35,388 nt of DNA from Bordetella parapertussis (GCA_945878355.1 CAMCTC010000043.1:1-35388); one strand, 5' to 3'; positions 25,530 to 33,943 are shown, counted from the first letter of the stretch. Notes: generated by a model from the sequence alone, not told the origin. A program made the numbers and translations.

Positions 25530-25673
25530 GGCGGGCCATTTCAAGCGAGGCGGAGGGTCTCACGATGCTAGAGTTCGGCCGCCGCCGACGAGCCTCGGAA
25601 TTGGCGGCGCCAAGCGGCCCAGTTCGTGCGCCGAACGGGCGCGGCCGCTGAACCAGTCGACAAGCCCAGGCGG

Positions 25674-26306
25674 TCAAAACCCCAGGCTGGCCAGCAACTC
25701 GTCGACTTCGCCCTGGTCTGCCACCACATCGCTGCGGCCCTCGGGGTTGACCACCGGGCCGTTCAGCACGCTGGAGTCGACCCTCTCGCGTTGCTCGGGT
25801 GGCACCACCTGCACAAGCAGCTTGATCAGGCTGTCTTCCAGGTCGTTGGCCAGCGCCACCACCTTGGCCACGACCTGCCCTGTGAGGTCGTGAAAGTCCT
25901 GCGCCATCATGATGTCGGTGAGGTGTGCGTCGATCAACCGGGTGCGCGCCTCGACATCGTTGACGAAGTTGAAGACCGCGCCCGAAGCCACCGCCTTGAC
26001 CGGGTCGGCCAGCAGCGCGGCGCCCAGCCTGCGCGTCTGCTCGGCGATCGCCGCATGCTCGGCCTTGGCCTGGTCGACCGAGTTCAGCACTTTGTCGGCC
26101 GCTGCCGCGGTCTTGCTGGCGATGTAGCTCAGGCGGCTTCGGGCATCGGGGATGCCGTCGGCTGCGACCTGCAGTTTGGGCATCACGCCGAGTTGCTGCA
26201 TCGTGTCGTGCAGCAAGCGCGTGATCGCGCCAAGCTGCTGGAACACTTCAGGCGAGGCCGGCGCAGCGGGCCGGTGCAGCAAGTCGGTCAGGTCATCCAT
26301 CTTCAT
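25674..26306 (-). CDS. cheZ: Chemotaxis protein CheZ (CheY-P phosphatase)
   Basis: The 210-residue protein speeds dephosphorylation of CheY-P to end the tumble signal. The catalytic segment QDFHDLTGQVVAKV holds Asp140 and Gln144, spaced as the Asp143/Gln147 pair of E. coli CheZ. The extreme C-terminus EVDELLASLGF is the tethered helix that docks on CheY. A long helical hairpin lies between. GGAG 7 nt before ATG 26306 supports the start. It lies 20 bp after cheY and is transcribed with it. Confidence 0.95.
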   Translation of the reverse strand: MKMDDLTDLLHRPAAPASPEVFQQLGAITRLLHDTMQQLGVMPKLQVAADGIPDARSRLSYIASKTAAAADKVLNSVDQAKAEHAAIAEQTRRLGAALLADPVKAVASGAVFNFVNDVEARTRLIDAHLTDIMMAQDFHDLTGQVVAKVVALANDLEDSLIKLLVQVVPPEQRERVDSSVLNGPVVNPEGRSDVVADQGEVDELLASLGF

Positions 26307-26326
26307 CGACGGCTCCGGTTGAGCGT

Positions 26327-26725
26327 TCAGGCCGTGGCGGCCAATTTCAGCAAGATCTTGCCGACCTTGTCTTCCAGCGTCGCCTTGGTGAAGGGCTTGA
26401 CGATGTAGCCCGCAGCACCGCTCTGCGCGGCCAGCACGATGTCTTCCTTGCGCGCCTCGGCAGTGACCATCAACACCGGGATGTGGCGCAGGCTGTCTTC
26501 GGCCTTGATCGCCTTGAGCAGCTCGAAGCCATTCATGTTGGGCATGTTGATGTCGCTGACAACGAAGTCGTAGCGGCTGGTCTTGAGCAGCTGCAAAGCC
26601 ACCGCGCCGTCCTCGGCCTCGTCGACGTTGTTGCAGCCCATCTCCTTGAGCAGGCCGCGAACGATGCGGCGCATCGTCGAAAAGTCGTCGACAACCAGAA
26701 ACTTGAGTTCGGCAGCATGGCTCAT
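26327..26725 (-). CDS. cheY: Chemotaxis response regulator CheY
   Basis: The 132-residue single-domain receiver is phosphorylated by CheA and binds the flagellar switch FliM. The acidic pair is in [15 protein letters not shown], the phospho-acceptor is Asp58 in [12 protein letters not shown], and the conserved Thr and Lys are in [11 protein letters not shown] and [16 protein letters not shown] 7 nt before ATG 26725 is a good ribosome binding site. A sigma-28-type promoter lies inside the 3' end of motB. cheA and cheW are not in the window. Confidence 0.97.
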   Translation of the reverse strand: MSHAAELKFLVVDDFSTMRRIVRGLLKEMGCNNVDEAEDGAVALQLLKTSRYDFVVSDINMPNMNGFELLKAIKAEDSLRHIPVLMVTAEARKEDIVLAAQSGAAGYIVKPFTKATLEDKVGKILLKLAATA

Positions 26726-26779
26726 GTCTTTCCTCTTGGATGCAGTGAATTCGGCGGCGTGGCGATGGGGCTTGCCGGC

Positions 26780-26806
26780 TTATCGGCCCGTGACCACCGG
26801 ACTTGA
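26780..26806 (-). promoter_or_regulatory. Sigma-28 promoter for cheYZ, inside the end of motB
   Basis: On the minus strand TCAAGTC starts the -35 and GCCGATAA is a perfect sigma-28 -10, with 15 bp between TCAA and the -10. It overlaps the last codons and stop of motB and lies about 55 bp before cheY. It matches the pattern at motA, fliC, fliD and fliS. Confidence 0.75.
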
Positions 26807-27760
26807 CACCGACGCCGGTTTTTCGGGCCGGGTTGCGGCCGCCGTGGTCTGGGCATCTTCCGGGGCCGCCGGGTCGAGCCGCTCGGCGGCGGGTCGGTAG
26901 AAACGCTCCTCGGCATCGCGGTTCATCACGATGATCGCGATGCGTCGGCTCTGCGGCTCGTTGGGGTTCTGGTGGTCAAAAGGCTGGCTGCTGGCCAGGC
27001 CGATGACGCGCAGCACCCGCTGCTCGGTCAGGCCGCCGGCGACCAATTCACGCCGCGACGCGTTGGCGCGGTCGGCCGACAGCTCCCAGTTGCTGTAACC
27101 GCGGTCGCCGCCCGCAAACGGCAGCGCGTCGGTGTGGCCTTCGACCGTCAACCGGTTCGGCACCTCGGCCAGCACGCCGCCGATCACCCGCAACAACTCA
27201 CGCAGACCCGGCTTGACCAGCGCACTGCCCGAGTCGAACATCGGCCGCGCCATCGCATCGACGATCTGGATCCGCAGGCCGTCGCGCGTCATGTCGAGCT
27301 TGATCTGTGACGCGTACTTGGCGAGCTTCTCGTTGTTCTTGAACTCGGTCGCCACCTGCTGGCTCAGTGCCTGCAACTGCGCAGCTTCGGCAGCGCGTTG
27401 CTCCTGACGCAAGGCTTGCAGGTTGATGGTGTTGCGAGGTGCAGTCACATCGCCGCGCTTGACCTGGCCAGAAGACCTTGTCAAGTCTTGCCCACCGCCT
27501 TTGAGCAGGCTAGACGAATCGCCCGACCCCGATCCACCGTTGAGCAACGCCACTTTGAGCGGGCTCTGAAAATAATCAGCGATACCTTTCTTGTCGCCCT
27601 CCGAGGTGCTGCCCAGCAGCCACATCAGCAGGAAGAAAGCCATCATCGCGGTGACGAAGTCGGCGTAAGCGATCTTCCAAGCGCCGCCGTGCGCCGCATG
27701 GCTGCCTTTCTTGATCTTCTTGACGATGATCGGCTGCAGCCGTTTCGCATCCCCTGCCAT
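26780..27760 (-). CDS. motB: Flagellar stator protein MotB
   Basis: The 326-residue stator subunit has one N-terminal membrane helix with the proton-carrying aspartate (IAYADFVTAMMAFFLLMWLL, Asp34), a plug/linker region, and a C-terminal OmpA-like peptidoglycan-binding domain (LTVEGHTDALPF, NWELSADRANASRREL, GLASSQPFD). With MotA it converts proton flow into rotor torque while anchored to the cell wall. It starts 9 bp after the motA stop. Its 3' end carries a promoter for cheYZ. Confidence 0.97.
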   Translation of the reverse strand: MAGDAKRLQPIIVKKIKKGSHAAHGGAWKIAYADFVTAMMAFFLLMWLLGSTSEGDKKGIADYFQSPLKVALLNGGSGSGDSSSLLKGGGQDLTRSSGQVKRGDVTAPRNTINLQALRQEQRAAEAAQLQALSQQVATEFKNNEKLAKYASQIKLDMTRDGLRIQIVDAMARPMFDSGSALVKPGLRELLRVIGGVLAEVPNRLTVEGHTDALPFAGGDRGYSNWELSADRANASRRELVAGGLTEQRVLRVIGLASSQPFDHQNPNEPQSRRIAIIVMNRDAEERFYRPAAERLDPAAPEDAQTTAAATRPEKPASVSSPVVTGR

Positions 27761-27769
27761 CGTCGCGCC

Positions 27770-28627
27770 TCACTTCTTCTTCACGTGGGCTTCAAGCTCG
27801 GTGAAGCTGGGCCGGTCGCCCGAGAACAGCACCTTGCGGCCAAACTCGATCGCCACCTGCGGTGCATAGCCCTGCATGCTCGCGAGCAAAGTGGTCTTGA
27901 TGCACTGGAACTCCTTGCTCGCGTCCTCGACCTTCTGCTCGAGCAGGCCGCCCAGCGGCTCGACAAAACCGTAAGCGAGCAGGATGCCCAGAAAGGTGCC
28001 GACCAATGCCGATCCGATCATCCCGCCCAGCACCGCAGGCGGTTGACCGACCGATCCCATGGTGTTGACGACACCCAGCACCGCCGCGACGATGCCGAAG
28101 GCCGGCAGGCCGCCGGCCAGGCGTGCGATCGCCGCCACCGCCGCGTGCTCCTCCTGGTGGTGGGTCTCGATCTCGCTGTCCATCAAGCTCTCGATTTCGT
28201 GGGCGTTCAGGTTGCCCGAGACCATCATCCGCAGGTAGTCGGTGATGAACTCGATAACATGGTGATCGCTTGCGAGCGTCGGGTATTTCTGGAACAGAGG
28301 CGATTCCTGCGGGCTCTCGACGTCTTTCTCGATCGCCATCAAACCCTCTTTGCGGGCTTTTTGCAGGATGTCGAACATCAGCGCGAGCAACTCCATGTAG
28401 CGCGTCTTGCTGAAGCGCCCACCTTTGAAGCACTGGCCCAATCCGCGCAGCGAGGCCTTGACGACCTTCATCTGGTTGTTGGCCAGGAAAGCACCCAGCG
28501 CGGCACCGAGAATCGTGATCAGTTCGAACGGCAAGGCGTGCAGGATCACGCCGATATTGCCGCCATGCGCGACATAGACGCCGAAGATGCAACCCAGTGC
28601 GAGTAACCAGCCGACGATGACGAACAT
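27770..28627 (-). CDS. motA: Flagellar stator protein MotA
   Basis: The 285-residue stator subunit has four membrane helices: two near the N-terminus (FVIVGWLLALGCIFGVYVA and the next) and two near 170-225 (GLPAFGIVAAVLGVVNTMG, IGSALVGTFLGILLAYGF), with a large charged cytoplasmic loop that meets FliG. ATG 28627 (MFVIVGW) is chosen for its family match. The longer frame starting at 28675 would begin at the predicted transcription start of the sigma-28 promoter 28683-28709 and is rejected. It is followed by motB. Confidence 0.96.
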   Translation of the reverse strand: MFVIVGWLLALGCIFGVYVAHGGNIGVILHALPFELITILGAALGAFLANNQMKVVKASLRGLGQCFKGGRFSKTRYMELLALMFDILQKARKEGLMAIEKDVESPQESPLFQKYPTLASDHHVIEFITDYLRMMVSGNLNAHEIESLMDSEIETHHQEEHAAVAAIARLAGGLPAFGIVAAVLGVVNTMGSVGQPPAVLGGMIGSALVGTFLGILLAYGFVEPLGGLLEQKVEDASKEFQCIKTTLLASMQGYAPQVAIEFGRKVLFSGDRPSFTELEAHVKKK

Positions 28628-28682
28628 GTTGGGATGCGAGCTTGGCCTGCGGCGCCGACCCGGAGCGGGCGGCATGCCATGC

Positions 28683-28709
28683 TTATCGGTCGGCTGATCT
28701 GCAGCTTGA
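28683..28709 (-). promoter_or_regulatory. Sigma-28 promoter for motAB
   Basis: On the minus strand TCAAG, 15 bp, then ACCGATAA lies 56 bp before the motA start, between flhC and motA. It matches the pattern at the other late flagellar genes here and suggests motAB is transcribed apart from flhDC. Confidence 0.7.
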
Positions 28710-28740
28710 GAAGCCGCCTCTCGCTACCGATGGCTCAACG

Positions 28741-29301
28741 TCAGGCCGCCAGACACTTGGGCGCGTCGGGCAGGCGGATCGACCCCGCGTGCTGGCCCTT
28801 GCCTGCCCGCGCCGGCGGGTTGCACAGGCCGCAGCGGTAATGCCGGGCGATCTCGTGGGGATGGGTCACAAAGTGGCCACCGCATCGGTTGCAGGGGGTC
28901 ATCGTCAGCATGCCGTTGTCAACGAACTTCACCAAGCGCCAGGCCCGGGTGACCGACAGCTGCGGCTCCAAGGACTGGGCAGCAATCTGCTCCAGGTAGA
29001 GCTTGTAAGCCTTGATCACGCTGTCAATCTCGTCAAGCGCTGAGACCTTGTTGAGGTATTCGTGAATGTTGAGAAACAGGCTGGCGTGGATGTTGGGTTG
29101 CCAGGTCATGAACCAGTCGGTCGAGAACGGCAGTTGGCCCTTGCTCGGACTCTTGCCAGCGACTTCCTTGTACAGGCGCAGCAAGCGCTCGTAGCTCAGG
29201 TCGGTCTCGCTCTCTAGCACTTGCAAGCGGGCACCGAGCCGGATCAAGGCGACCGCAGTGTCGATCTGTTTGGCTTCGGTCAGGATGCTCTTGACGCGCA
29301 T
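28741..29301 (-). CDS. flhC: Flagellar master regulator FlhC
   Basis: The 186-residue protein forms the FlhD4C2 activator with FlhD and supplies most DNA contacts at class II flagellar promoters. The four zinc-binding cysteines are at 137, 140, 157 and 160 (CNRCGGHF, YRCGLCNPP), the same positions as in E. coli FlhC. A perfect AAGGAG lies 6 nt before ATG 29301. It is 46 bp after flhD and cotranscribed with it. Confidence 0.97.
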   Translation of the reverse strand: MRVKSILTEAKQIDTAVALIRLGARLQVLESETDLSYERLLRLYKEVAGKSPSKGQLPFSTDWFMTWQPNIHASLFLNIHEYLNKVSALDEIDSVIKAYKLYLEQIAAQSLEPQLSVTRAWRLVKFVDNGMLTMTPCNRCGGHFVTHPHEIARHYRCGLCNPPARAGKGQHAGSIRLPDAPKCLAA

Positions 29302-29347
29302 GTCGAACTCCTTGTTGGAACTTGTGGGTCAATGACCAGGCTTGCGG

Positions 29348-29671
29348 TCATGCAGCTTCCTGATGGCGTCCAGCCATCAGGATCGAAGCGTGCAGGCGCG
29401 AGATGCTTTCGTTCGCAGCGCCCTGGCCATGGCTGGTCAGCAGACTCCAGACCAGGTCGTCGTCGCAGCGCATGCGGCACAGCAAGGTGTTGCCAGAGGC
29501 CACTTTCATCACCTGGGTCGGCGTCAGCGCGTCGATCATCACGGCGCTGTCCTCACTGATGCCGAGTCGGAACAAGGCCTGGTCGCGGTCGCTGCGGATC
29601 AGGGTCTGGGCCAGCATCAGATAAGACAGATTGGCTTCGCGAATTTCGGCGAGGATTTGCTCGGTGTTCAT
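29348..29671 (-). CDS. flhD: Flagellar master regulator FlhD
   Basis: The 107-residue dimeric partner of FlhC is recognised by EILAEIREANLSYLMLAQTLI-type N-terminal sequence (MNTEQILAEIREANLSYLML) and FRLGISEDSAVMIDALTPTQ. ATG 29671 is chosen for the family start; the frame extends upstream without support. GGAAAC 7 nt upstream is a weak ribosome binding site. It heads the flhDC operon and is divergent from the first flagellin gene across a 567-bp region. Confidence 0.95.
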   Translation of the reverse strand: MNTEQILAEIREANLSYLMLAQTLIRSDRDQALFRLGISEDSAVMIDALTPTQVMKVASGNTLLCRMRCDDDLVWSLLTSHGQGAANESISRLHASILMAGRHQEAA

Positions 29672-29943
29672 GGCGCTGTTTCCGTTGGGGTTGAGGGGGT
29701 GGGGATGAAACAGACTGTATGGACCACAACAAGCCCGCAACATCAGGCCAATTCGTCATCTTCGGTCTCGTTTCTTCGGGTCAGCCTGTCATCAAAACTC
29801 CTACAAGCGGCGGCCTTGCTCGGGGGGCGCAGCATGCCATTGAAATGTCTTCAAAGCCAGCTTGGCTGCCAATAAAAGACTTGCTGATCTGCCATCCAGC
29901 ACTTGAGACCGGGATGGCGAACAAAGCGTGACGAATTTGTCGA

Positions 29944-29966
29944 TCAAGCGCAAATACAGCGCTTGA
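29944..29966. promoter_or_regulatory. 23-bp perfect dyad, possible FlhDC or other regulator site
   Basis: TCAAGCGC and GCGCTTGA form perfect 8-bp arms around the AT-rich spacer AAATACA. It lies about 30 bp upstream of the fliC sigma-28 -35 and about 270 bp upstream of flhD. The AAATA core loosely resembles the known FlhDC half-site, but the match is incomplete. Confidence 0.45.
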
Positions 29967-29996
29967 CAGACTGCCAAGTTGCCAACCAAGAAACAC

Positions 29997-30024
29997 TCAA
30001 GTCACGAATATCGCGCGCCGATAC
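29997..30024 (+). promoter_or_regulatory. Sigma-28 promoter for the first flagellin gene
   Basis: TCAAGTC, then GCCGATAC after 16 bp counted from TCAA, lies 215 bp before the fliC start. The -10 differs from GCCGATAA only in the last base. The spacing is one base longer than at the other four sites. Confidence 0.7.
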
Positions 30025-30238
30025 CCACACCAACGGGCGGTCTGCAAGACCCTCGCGGTCCGGTCAGCCGGCCGATGGACAAGGACCTGAGGTCCGAGAC
30101 CTACGGCCACTGGCGCGGGCGTGCCGGACACGGGGCCTGACCCCGGTCCTGCGTGCAAAGGTGGTGACGGTACTTTCGCCGCCACCCGAGTGACGCCGGC
30201 GTATTTGCCGGGATTCATGCAGCCAAAAGGAAATTACC

Positions 30239-31102
30239 GTGCCCCAGACCATCAACACCAACCTCAACTCGCTCAATGCGCAGCGCAACCTCGGCACATC
30301 GCAGTCGTCGCTGGCGATGTCTATGCAGCGGCTCTCTTCAGGCCTGCGCGTCAACTCGGCCAAGGACGACGCTGCCGGACTGGCCATTGCTGAAAGAATG
30401 ACCGCTCAGGTACGCGGCATGAGCACTTCGGTTCGAAACGCCAACGACGGCATCTCAATGGCGCAGACCGCCGAGGGCGCGCTCGGCAAGGTCAGCGATT
30501 CGTTGCAACGCATGCGCGAGTTGTCAGTCCAAGCGGCCAACGCCACCAACTCCGACAGTGACAAGAACTCTCTCGACAAGGAATTCGGCGAACTGGCCAA
30601 GGAAATCCAGCGCGTTATCGGCGGCACCAGTTTCAATGGTCTGCACATGCTGGGTGCCGATGCCAAGGCCTTCCAATTCCAGGTCGGCGCCAACACCAGC
30701 AGCAACGACGCCATCGACATCACGACCACCAACCTGACCACTGATGCGACGGTCACCGCAGTGGCTGGAACCGACAACACCGGTGCCGGCAGGGCCGTGA
30801 TCGATTCGACCGCCACTGCCGCATCGATCAAGACCGTGATCGACAACATCGACCTGGCCATCAGCACGGTCAGTGACCAGCGCGCGGTGATGGGCGCGTC
30901 GCAGTCGAGGTTCGACTCGGTGATCGCCAACCTGCAGAGCTCGGTCGAGAACCAGACCGCCGCTCGAAGCCGCATCATGGACACCGATTTCGCTGCCGAG
31001 ACGGCCAACCTGAGCCGTTCGCAGATCCTTCAACAAGCCGGCAATGCGATGGTGGCGCAGGCCAACCAACTGCCGCAGCAAGTCTTGACGCTGCTTCGAT
31101 GA
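30239..31102 (+). CDS. fliC: Flagellin, first copy
   Basis: The 287-residue filament protein has the conserved D0/D1 ends: MPQTINTNLNSLNAQRNL and the segment LRVNSAKDDAAGLAIAERM at the N-terminus, and SRIMDTDFAAETANLSRSQI with QQAGNAMVAQANQLPQQVL at the C-terminus. The centre is short and rich in Ser/Thr (about 150-200), without large D2/D3 domains. The start is GTG 30239, supported by AAAGGAAA about 8 nt upstream. It is exported through the flagellar system with FliS as chaperone. The second copy downstream is roughly four fifths identical by eye, almost without gaps. Confidence 0.97.
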   Translation: MPQTINTNLNSLNAQRNLGTSQSSLAMSMQRLSSGLRVNSAKDDAAGLAIAERMTAQVRGMSTSVRNANDGISMAQTAEGALGKVSDSLQRMRELSVQAANATNSDSDKNSLDKEFGELAKEIQRVIGGTSFNGLHMLGADAKAFQFQVGANTSSNDAIDITTTNLTTDATVTAVAGTDNTGAGRAVIDSTATAASIKTVIDNIDLAISTVSDQRAVMGASQSRFDSVIANLQSSVENQTAARSRIMDTDFAAETANLSRSQILQQAGNAMVAQANQLPQQVLTLLR

Positions 31103-31517
31103 AACCGGCTCTGCGCCGCTGCCAAGGTCTGAGCCGGCGCTGAAAACAAAGCCGCCCGAGACTGGCGGCAGGGCGACGCAGAACGTGACCGGTCGATGAG
31201 TCAGGTGCCTCAGGCGCCGCAGCGTTTCGCCCCCAAACCCCGCCGGCAGCAGTCGACGGGGCTCTACCAACTGGTGCGCGGCGAGACGAACTGGGGTCGC
31301 ATCTCGCCCCATTTCCTGGCATTGAAAGCAAGCGACATTTCTCACAATAGGCCTCGATGCTTGAGCTGCCGCACAAGCCTTGTACGGCCACAGCCATCGC
31401 CAAGGTGGTCGAGGCCAACGTCGAAGGCGGCAGGCGGCAGGCGGCCCTTGGGCCGTATTCGCCTTTGATCACCGGCTGTGCAGGCCGGCAGTCGTCATAA
31501 CGTGAGGAATGGCCAAC
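31103..31517. other. 415-bp region between the two flagellin genes, no supported gene
   Basis: Short frames occur, but none has ribosome binding or a recognisable family. Several small dyads follow the first fliC: CCGGCTC/GAGCCGG (31105-31137) and GCCGCC/GGCGGC (31151-31169). Near 31426-31445 the 7-mer GGCGGCA is repeated almost three times, followed by CGGCCC/GGGCCG (31442-31455). No sigma-28 pattern like that of the neighbours is seen. Confidence 0.5.
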
Positions 31518-32384
31518 ATGCCGCAGACGATCAACACCAACCTGAATTCACTCAATGCCCAGCGCAGCCTGGGTTCGTCACAGACATCGCTGTCGACCTC
31601 GATGCAAAGGCTGTCGTCGGGGCTGCGCGTGAACTCGGCCAAGGACGACGCCGCCGGGCTGGCCATCGCCGAGCGCATGAGCGCGCAGGTGCGTGGCATG
31701 AACGCGGCGGTGCGCAACGCCAACGACGGCATCTCGATGGCGCAGACCGCCGAAGGCGCGCTGGGCAAGGTCGCCGATTCCTTGCAACGCATGCGCGAGT
31801 TGGCGGTGCAGGCCTCCAACGCCACCAACTCCAACAGCGACAAGGATTCGCTGGACAAGGAATTTGGCGAACTGTCCAAAGAGGTGCAGCGCGTGCTCGG
31901 CGCGACCACCTTCAACGGCAAGCATGTGTTGGCCGCTGACGCCGGCGCGATGAGCTTCCAGGTCGGCGCCAATACCAGCAGCAATGACAGCATCGACATC
32001 ACCACCAACGACCTGACCCAGGACGCGACGATCACCGCCGTCGCTGGCACCGACAGCATCGGCAGCGGTCGGTCGCTGATCGATGCCACAGCATCGCTGG
32101 CGGCGATCCACGGCGTGATCGACAACATCGACCTTGCGCTCAACAGCGTCAGCAACGAGCGCGCGACGATGGGTGCGTCGCAGTCGCGCTTCGACTCGGT
32201 GATCTCCAACCTTCAGGTCTCGGTCGAGAGTCAGACCGCCGCACGGTCGCGCATCATGGACGCCGACTTCGCCGCCGAGACGGCCAACCTGAGCCGTTCG
32301 CAAATCCTGCAGCAAGCCGGCAACGCGATGGTGGCGCAGGCCAATGCGCTGCCCCAGCAGGTGCTCAAGCTGTTGCAGGGCTGA
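31518..32384 (+). CDS. fliC: Flagellin, second copy
   Basis: The 288-residue paralogue has the same D0/D1 ends as the first copy and a short Ser/Thr-bearing centre that is more divergent. ATG 31518 (MPQTINTN) is chosen because GAGG (31504-31507) is 10 nt upstream and the start matches copy one; the ATG at 31509 is only one base from GAGG. No sigma-28 promoter is evident, so it may be transcribed from the fliC1 promoter or by a different factor. The pair could build a mixed filament or be used under different conditions (inference). Confidence 0.97.
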   Translation: MPQTINTNLNSLNAQRSLGSSQTSLSTSMQRLSSGLRVNSAKDDAAGLAIAERMSAQVRGMNAAVRNANDGISMAQTAEGALGKVADSLQRMRELAVQASNATNSNSDKDSLDKEFGELSKEVQRVLGATTFNGKHVLAADAGAMSFQVGANTSSNDSIDITTNDLTQDATITAVAGTDSIGSGRSLIDATASLAAIHGVIDNIDLALNSVSNERATMGASQSRFDSVISNLQVSVESQTAARSRIMDADFAAETANLSRSQILQQAGNAMVAQANALPQQVLKLLQG

Positions 32385-32430
32385 AAGAGCGCGAGAACCG
32401 CAACGAGCCGCGCCGGTCTTGAATCCCGGC

Positions 32431-32457
32431 TCAAGTCGGATCGACCGACGCCGATAC
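32431..32457 (+). promoter_or_regulatory. Sigma-28 promoter for fliD
   Basis: TCAAGTC followed by GCCGATAC, with 15 bp between TCAA and the -10, lies 26 bp before the fliD ATG. Part of it overlaps a small dyad downstream of the second fliC. Confidence 0.7.
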
Positions 32458-32482
32458 CTCGCTGAAGAAGGAGTTCTGCGCA

Positions 32483-33937
32483 ATGAGCACATCCCTCGTC
32501 AACAGCGGCAGCATCAGCTCGACCGGCATTGGCAGCGGGCTAGACGTCGCTGGACTGATCACGAAAATGATGGCGGTCGAGAGCCGGCCCCTGACCGCGC
32601 TGAAAACCCAGGCCAGCACGCTGGGCAACCAGCTGTCGACCGTGGGCAAGCTACAAGCCTACTTTGCCGCGTTGCAGACCCAGTCCAACGCGCTGACGTC
32701 GGCTGCGCTGTGGACCGCGACCACGGCCACATCGACCGACCCCGCAGCGGTCTCGGTGTCGACCAGCAACGACGCGGTGACGGGCAGCCATGCGGTCGCG
32801 GTCAGCCGCTTGGCCGCGGGCCAGACCCTCACCAGCACCGCGTTCACCAACAGCGCTTTCGGCGCAGGCAGCTTGACCATCGAGCTCGGCAGCTACGGCA
32901 GCGGCACGCCGGCAGCAGGCTTCAGCGCCAAGGCCGGCAGCTCGCCGGTGACGATCAATCTTGCCAGCACCAGCCTGAGCGGCTTGCGCGACCAGATCAA
33001 TGCGGCGGGTGCAGGTGTCACCGCGTCCATCGTCAGCGATGCAGCGGGCGCCAGGCTCAGCCTGCGGTCCAAAGACAGCGGCGCCGAGAACGCTTTCCGC
33101 ATCATTGCCAGCGAAGACATCGACGACGGCGACCCCGCGACCGGTCTGTCAGCGCTGGCCTTTGACGCCAGCGTGGTTGGCTCGCCGATGCTGCGAACCA
33201 CCAGCGCTGCCAACGCCGAACTCAGCGTCGACGGCATCGCGCTGAGTTCGCCCAGCAACACGCTCAACAACGTGGTCGATGGCTTGACCTTGAACCTGCG
33301 CAAGACCACCACCAGTGAGGTGACGGTGACAGTGGCCAGCGACACCGCATCGGTCAAGGCGGCGATCACCGGTTTCGTCAGCGCCTTCAACACGCTGGCG
33401 GGCTTCATTGCCAGCCAGACCGCGTACAGCGCGGGCAGCAAGACCGGCGGCGCATTGCAGGGCGACCAGGCAACGCTGGCGCTGCAGCGGCAATTGCGCC
33501 AGGTGATCAACGAGGGCAGCAGCGCCAGTTCGAGTTGGTCGCGCTTGTCGGACATCGGCATCACGATGCAGGCCGATGGCACCCTCGCCGCTGACAACGC
33601 CAAGCTTGACAACGCGGCAGCCCATCTGACCGAGTTGAGCAAGCTGCTCATCACCGATGGCAGCGGGTCGGCCGACTCGGGCTTCGCGCGGCGCTTCAAG
33701 CGCCTGGCCGACGCCGCACTCAGCAGCGATGGCATGTTCGCGACCCGCACCGCGAGCATCCAGGCCTGGACGACGCGCAACAGCAAGTCACAGGAAGCGA
33801 TGCAAAAGCGCCTCGATCAGACCCAAGCCAGGCTGCAAGCCCAGTACTCGGCGCTGGACAGCCAGATGGCCAACCTGAACGCGCTGAGCACCTACATGAC
33901 GCAACAGATCACGCAGTCGAACAAGTCGACGCTCTGA
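32483..33937 (+). CDS. fliD: Flagellar filament cap protein FliD (HAP2)
   Basis: The 484-residue cap protein sits at the filament tip and helps flagellin fold into place. The N-terminal region has SSTGIGSGLDVAGLITKMMAVESRPLTAL, and the C-terminus is a coiled coil (QKRLDQTQARLQAQYSALDS, then QMANLNALSTYMTQQITQ). The middle is Ser/Thr/Ala-rich. AAGGAG lies 9 nt before ATG 32483. It has its own sigma-28 promoter 26 bp upstream and a 7-bp GC hairpin just after its stop. Confidence 0.95.
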   Translation: MSTSLVNSGSISSTGIGSGLDVAGLITKMMAVESRPLTALKTQASTLGNQLSTVGKLQAYFAALQTQSNALTSAALWTATTATSTDPAAVSVSTSNDAVTGSHAVAVSRLAAGQTLTSTAFTNSAFGAGSLTIELGSYGSGTPAAGFSAKAGSSPVTINLASTSLSGLRDQINAAGAGVTASIVSDAAGARLSLRSKDSGAENAFRIIASEDIDDGDPATGLSALAFDASVVGSPMLRTTSAANAELSVDGIALSSPSNTLNNVVDGLTLNLRKTTTSEVTVTVASDTASVKAAITGFVSAFNTLAGFIASQTAYSAGSKTGGALQGDQATLALQRQLRQVINEGSSASSSWSRLSDIGITMQADGTLAADNAKLDNAAAHLTELSKLLITDGSGSADSGFARRFKRLADAALSSDGMFATRTASIQAWTTRNSKSQEAMQKRLDQTQARLQAQYSALDSQMANLNALSTYMTQQITQSNKSTL

Positions 33938-33943
33938 TCCGCA

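Larger units (their letters stand above)
29672..30238. promoter_or_regulatory. 567-bp divergent regulatory region between flhD and fliC
   Basis: No gene is supported here. It is less GC-rich than its surroundings, as expected for regulatory DNA. It contains a 23-bp dyad (29944-29966), a sigma-28 promoter for fliC (29997-30024) and a long untranslated leader of roughly 200 nt before fliC. A sigma-70 promoter for flhDC must lie on the minus strand, but no match is good enough to assign. Confidence 0.7.

Noticed and set aside
27398..28606. 402-residue open frame opposite motA/motB
   Set aside because: Antisense shadow of motA and motB, which are unmistakable.
29963..29991. TTGACA as a -35 for fliC
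   Set aside because: No TATAAT-like -10 occurs at 16-18 bp; the hexamer is better seen as part of the 23-bp dyad.
31322..31350. TTGAAA hexamer upstream of the second fliC as a sigma-70 promoter
   Set aside because: No acceptable -10 is found at 16-18 bp spacing.
31196..31468. 90-residue open frame between the flagellin genes
   Set aside because: Its composition is Arg/Ser/Pro-rich as expected from random GC-rich DNA, with no family resemblance.
31357..31500. 48-residue open frame between the two flagellin genes
   Set aside because: It has an ATG and a stop but no clear ribosome binding site, no recognisable family, and includes the GGCGGCA tandem repeat; likely chance.
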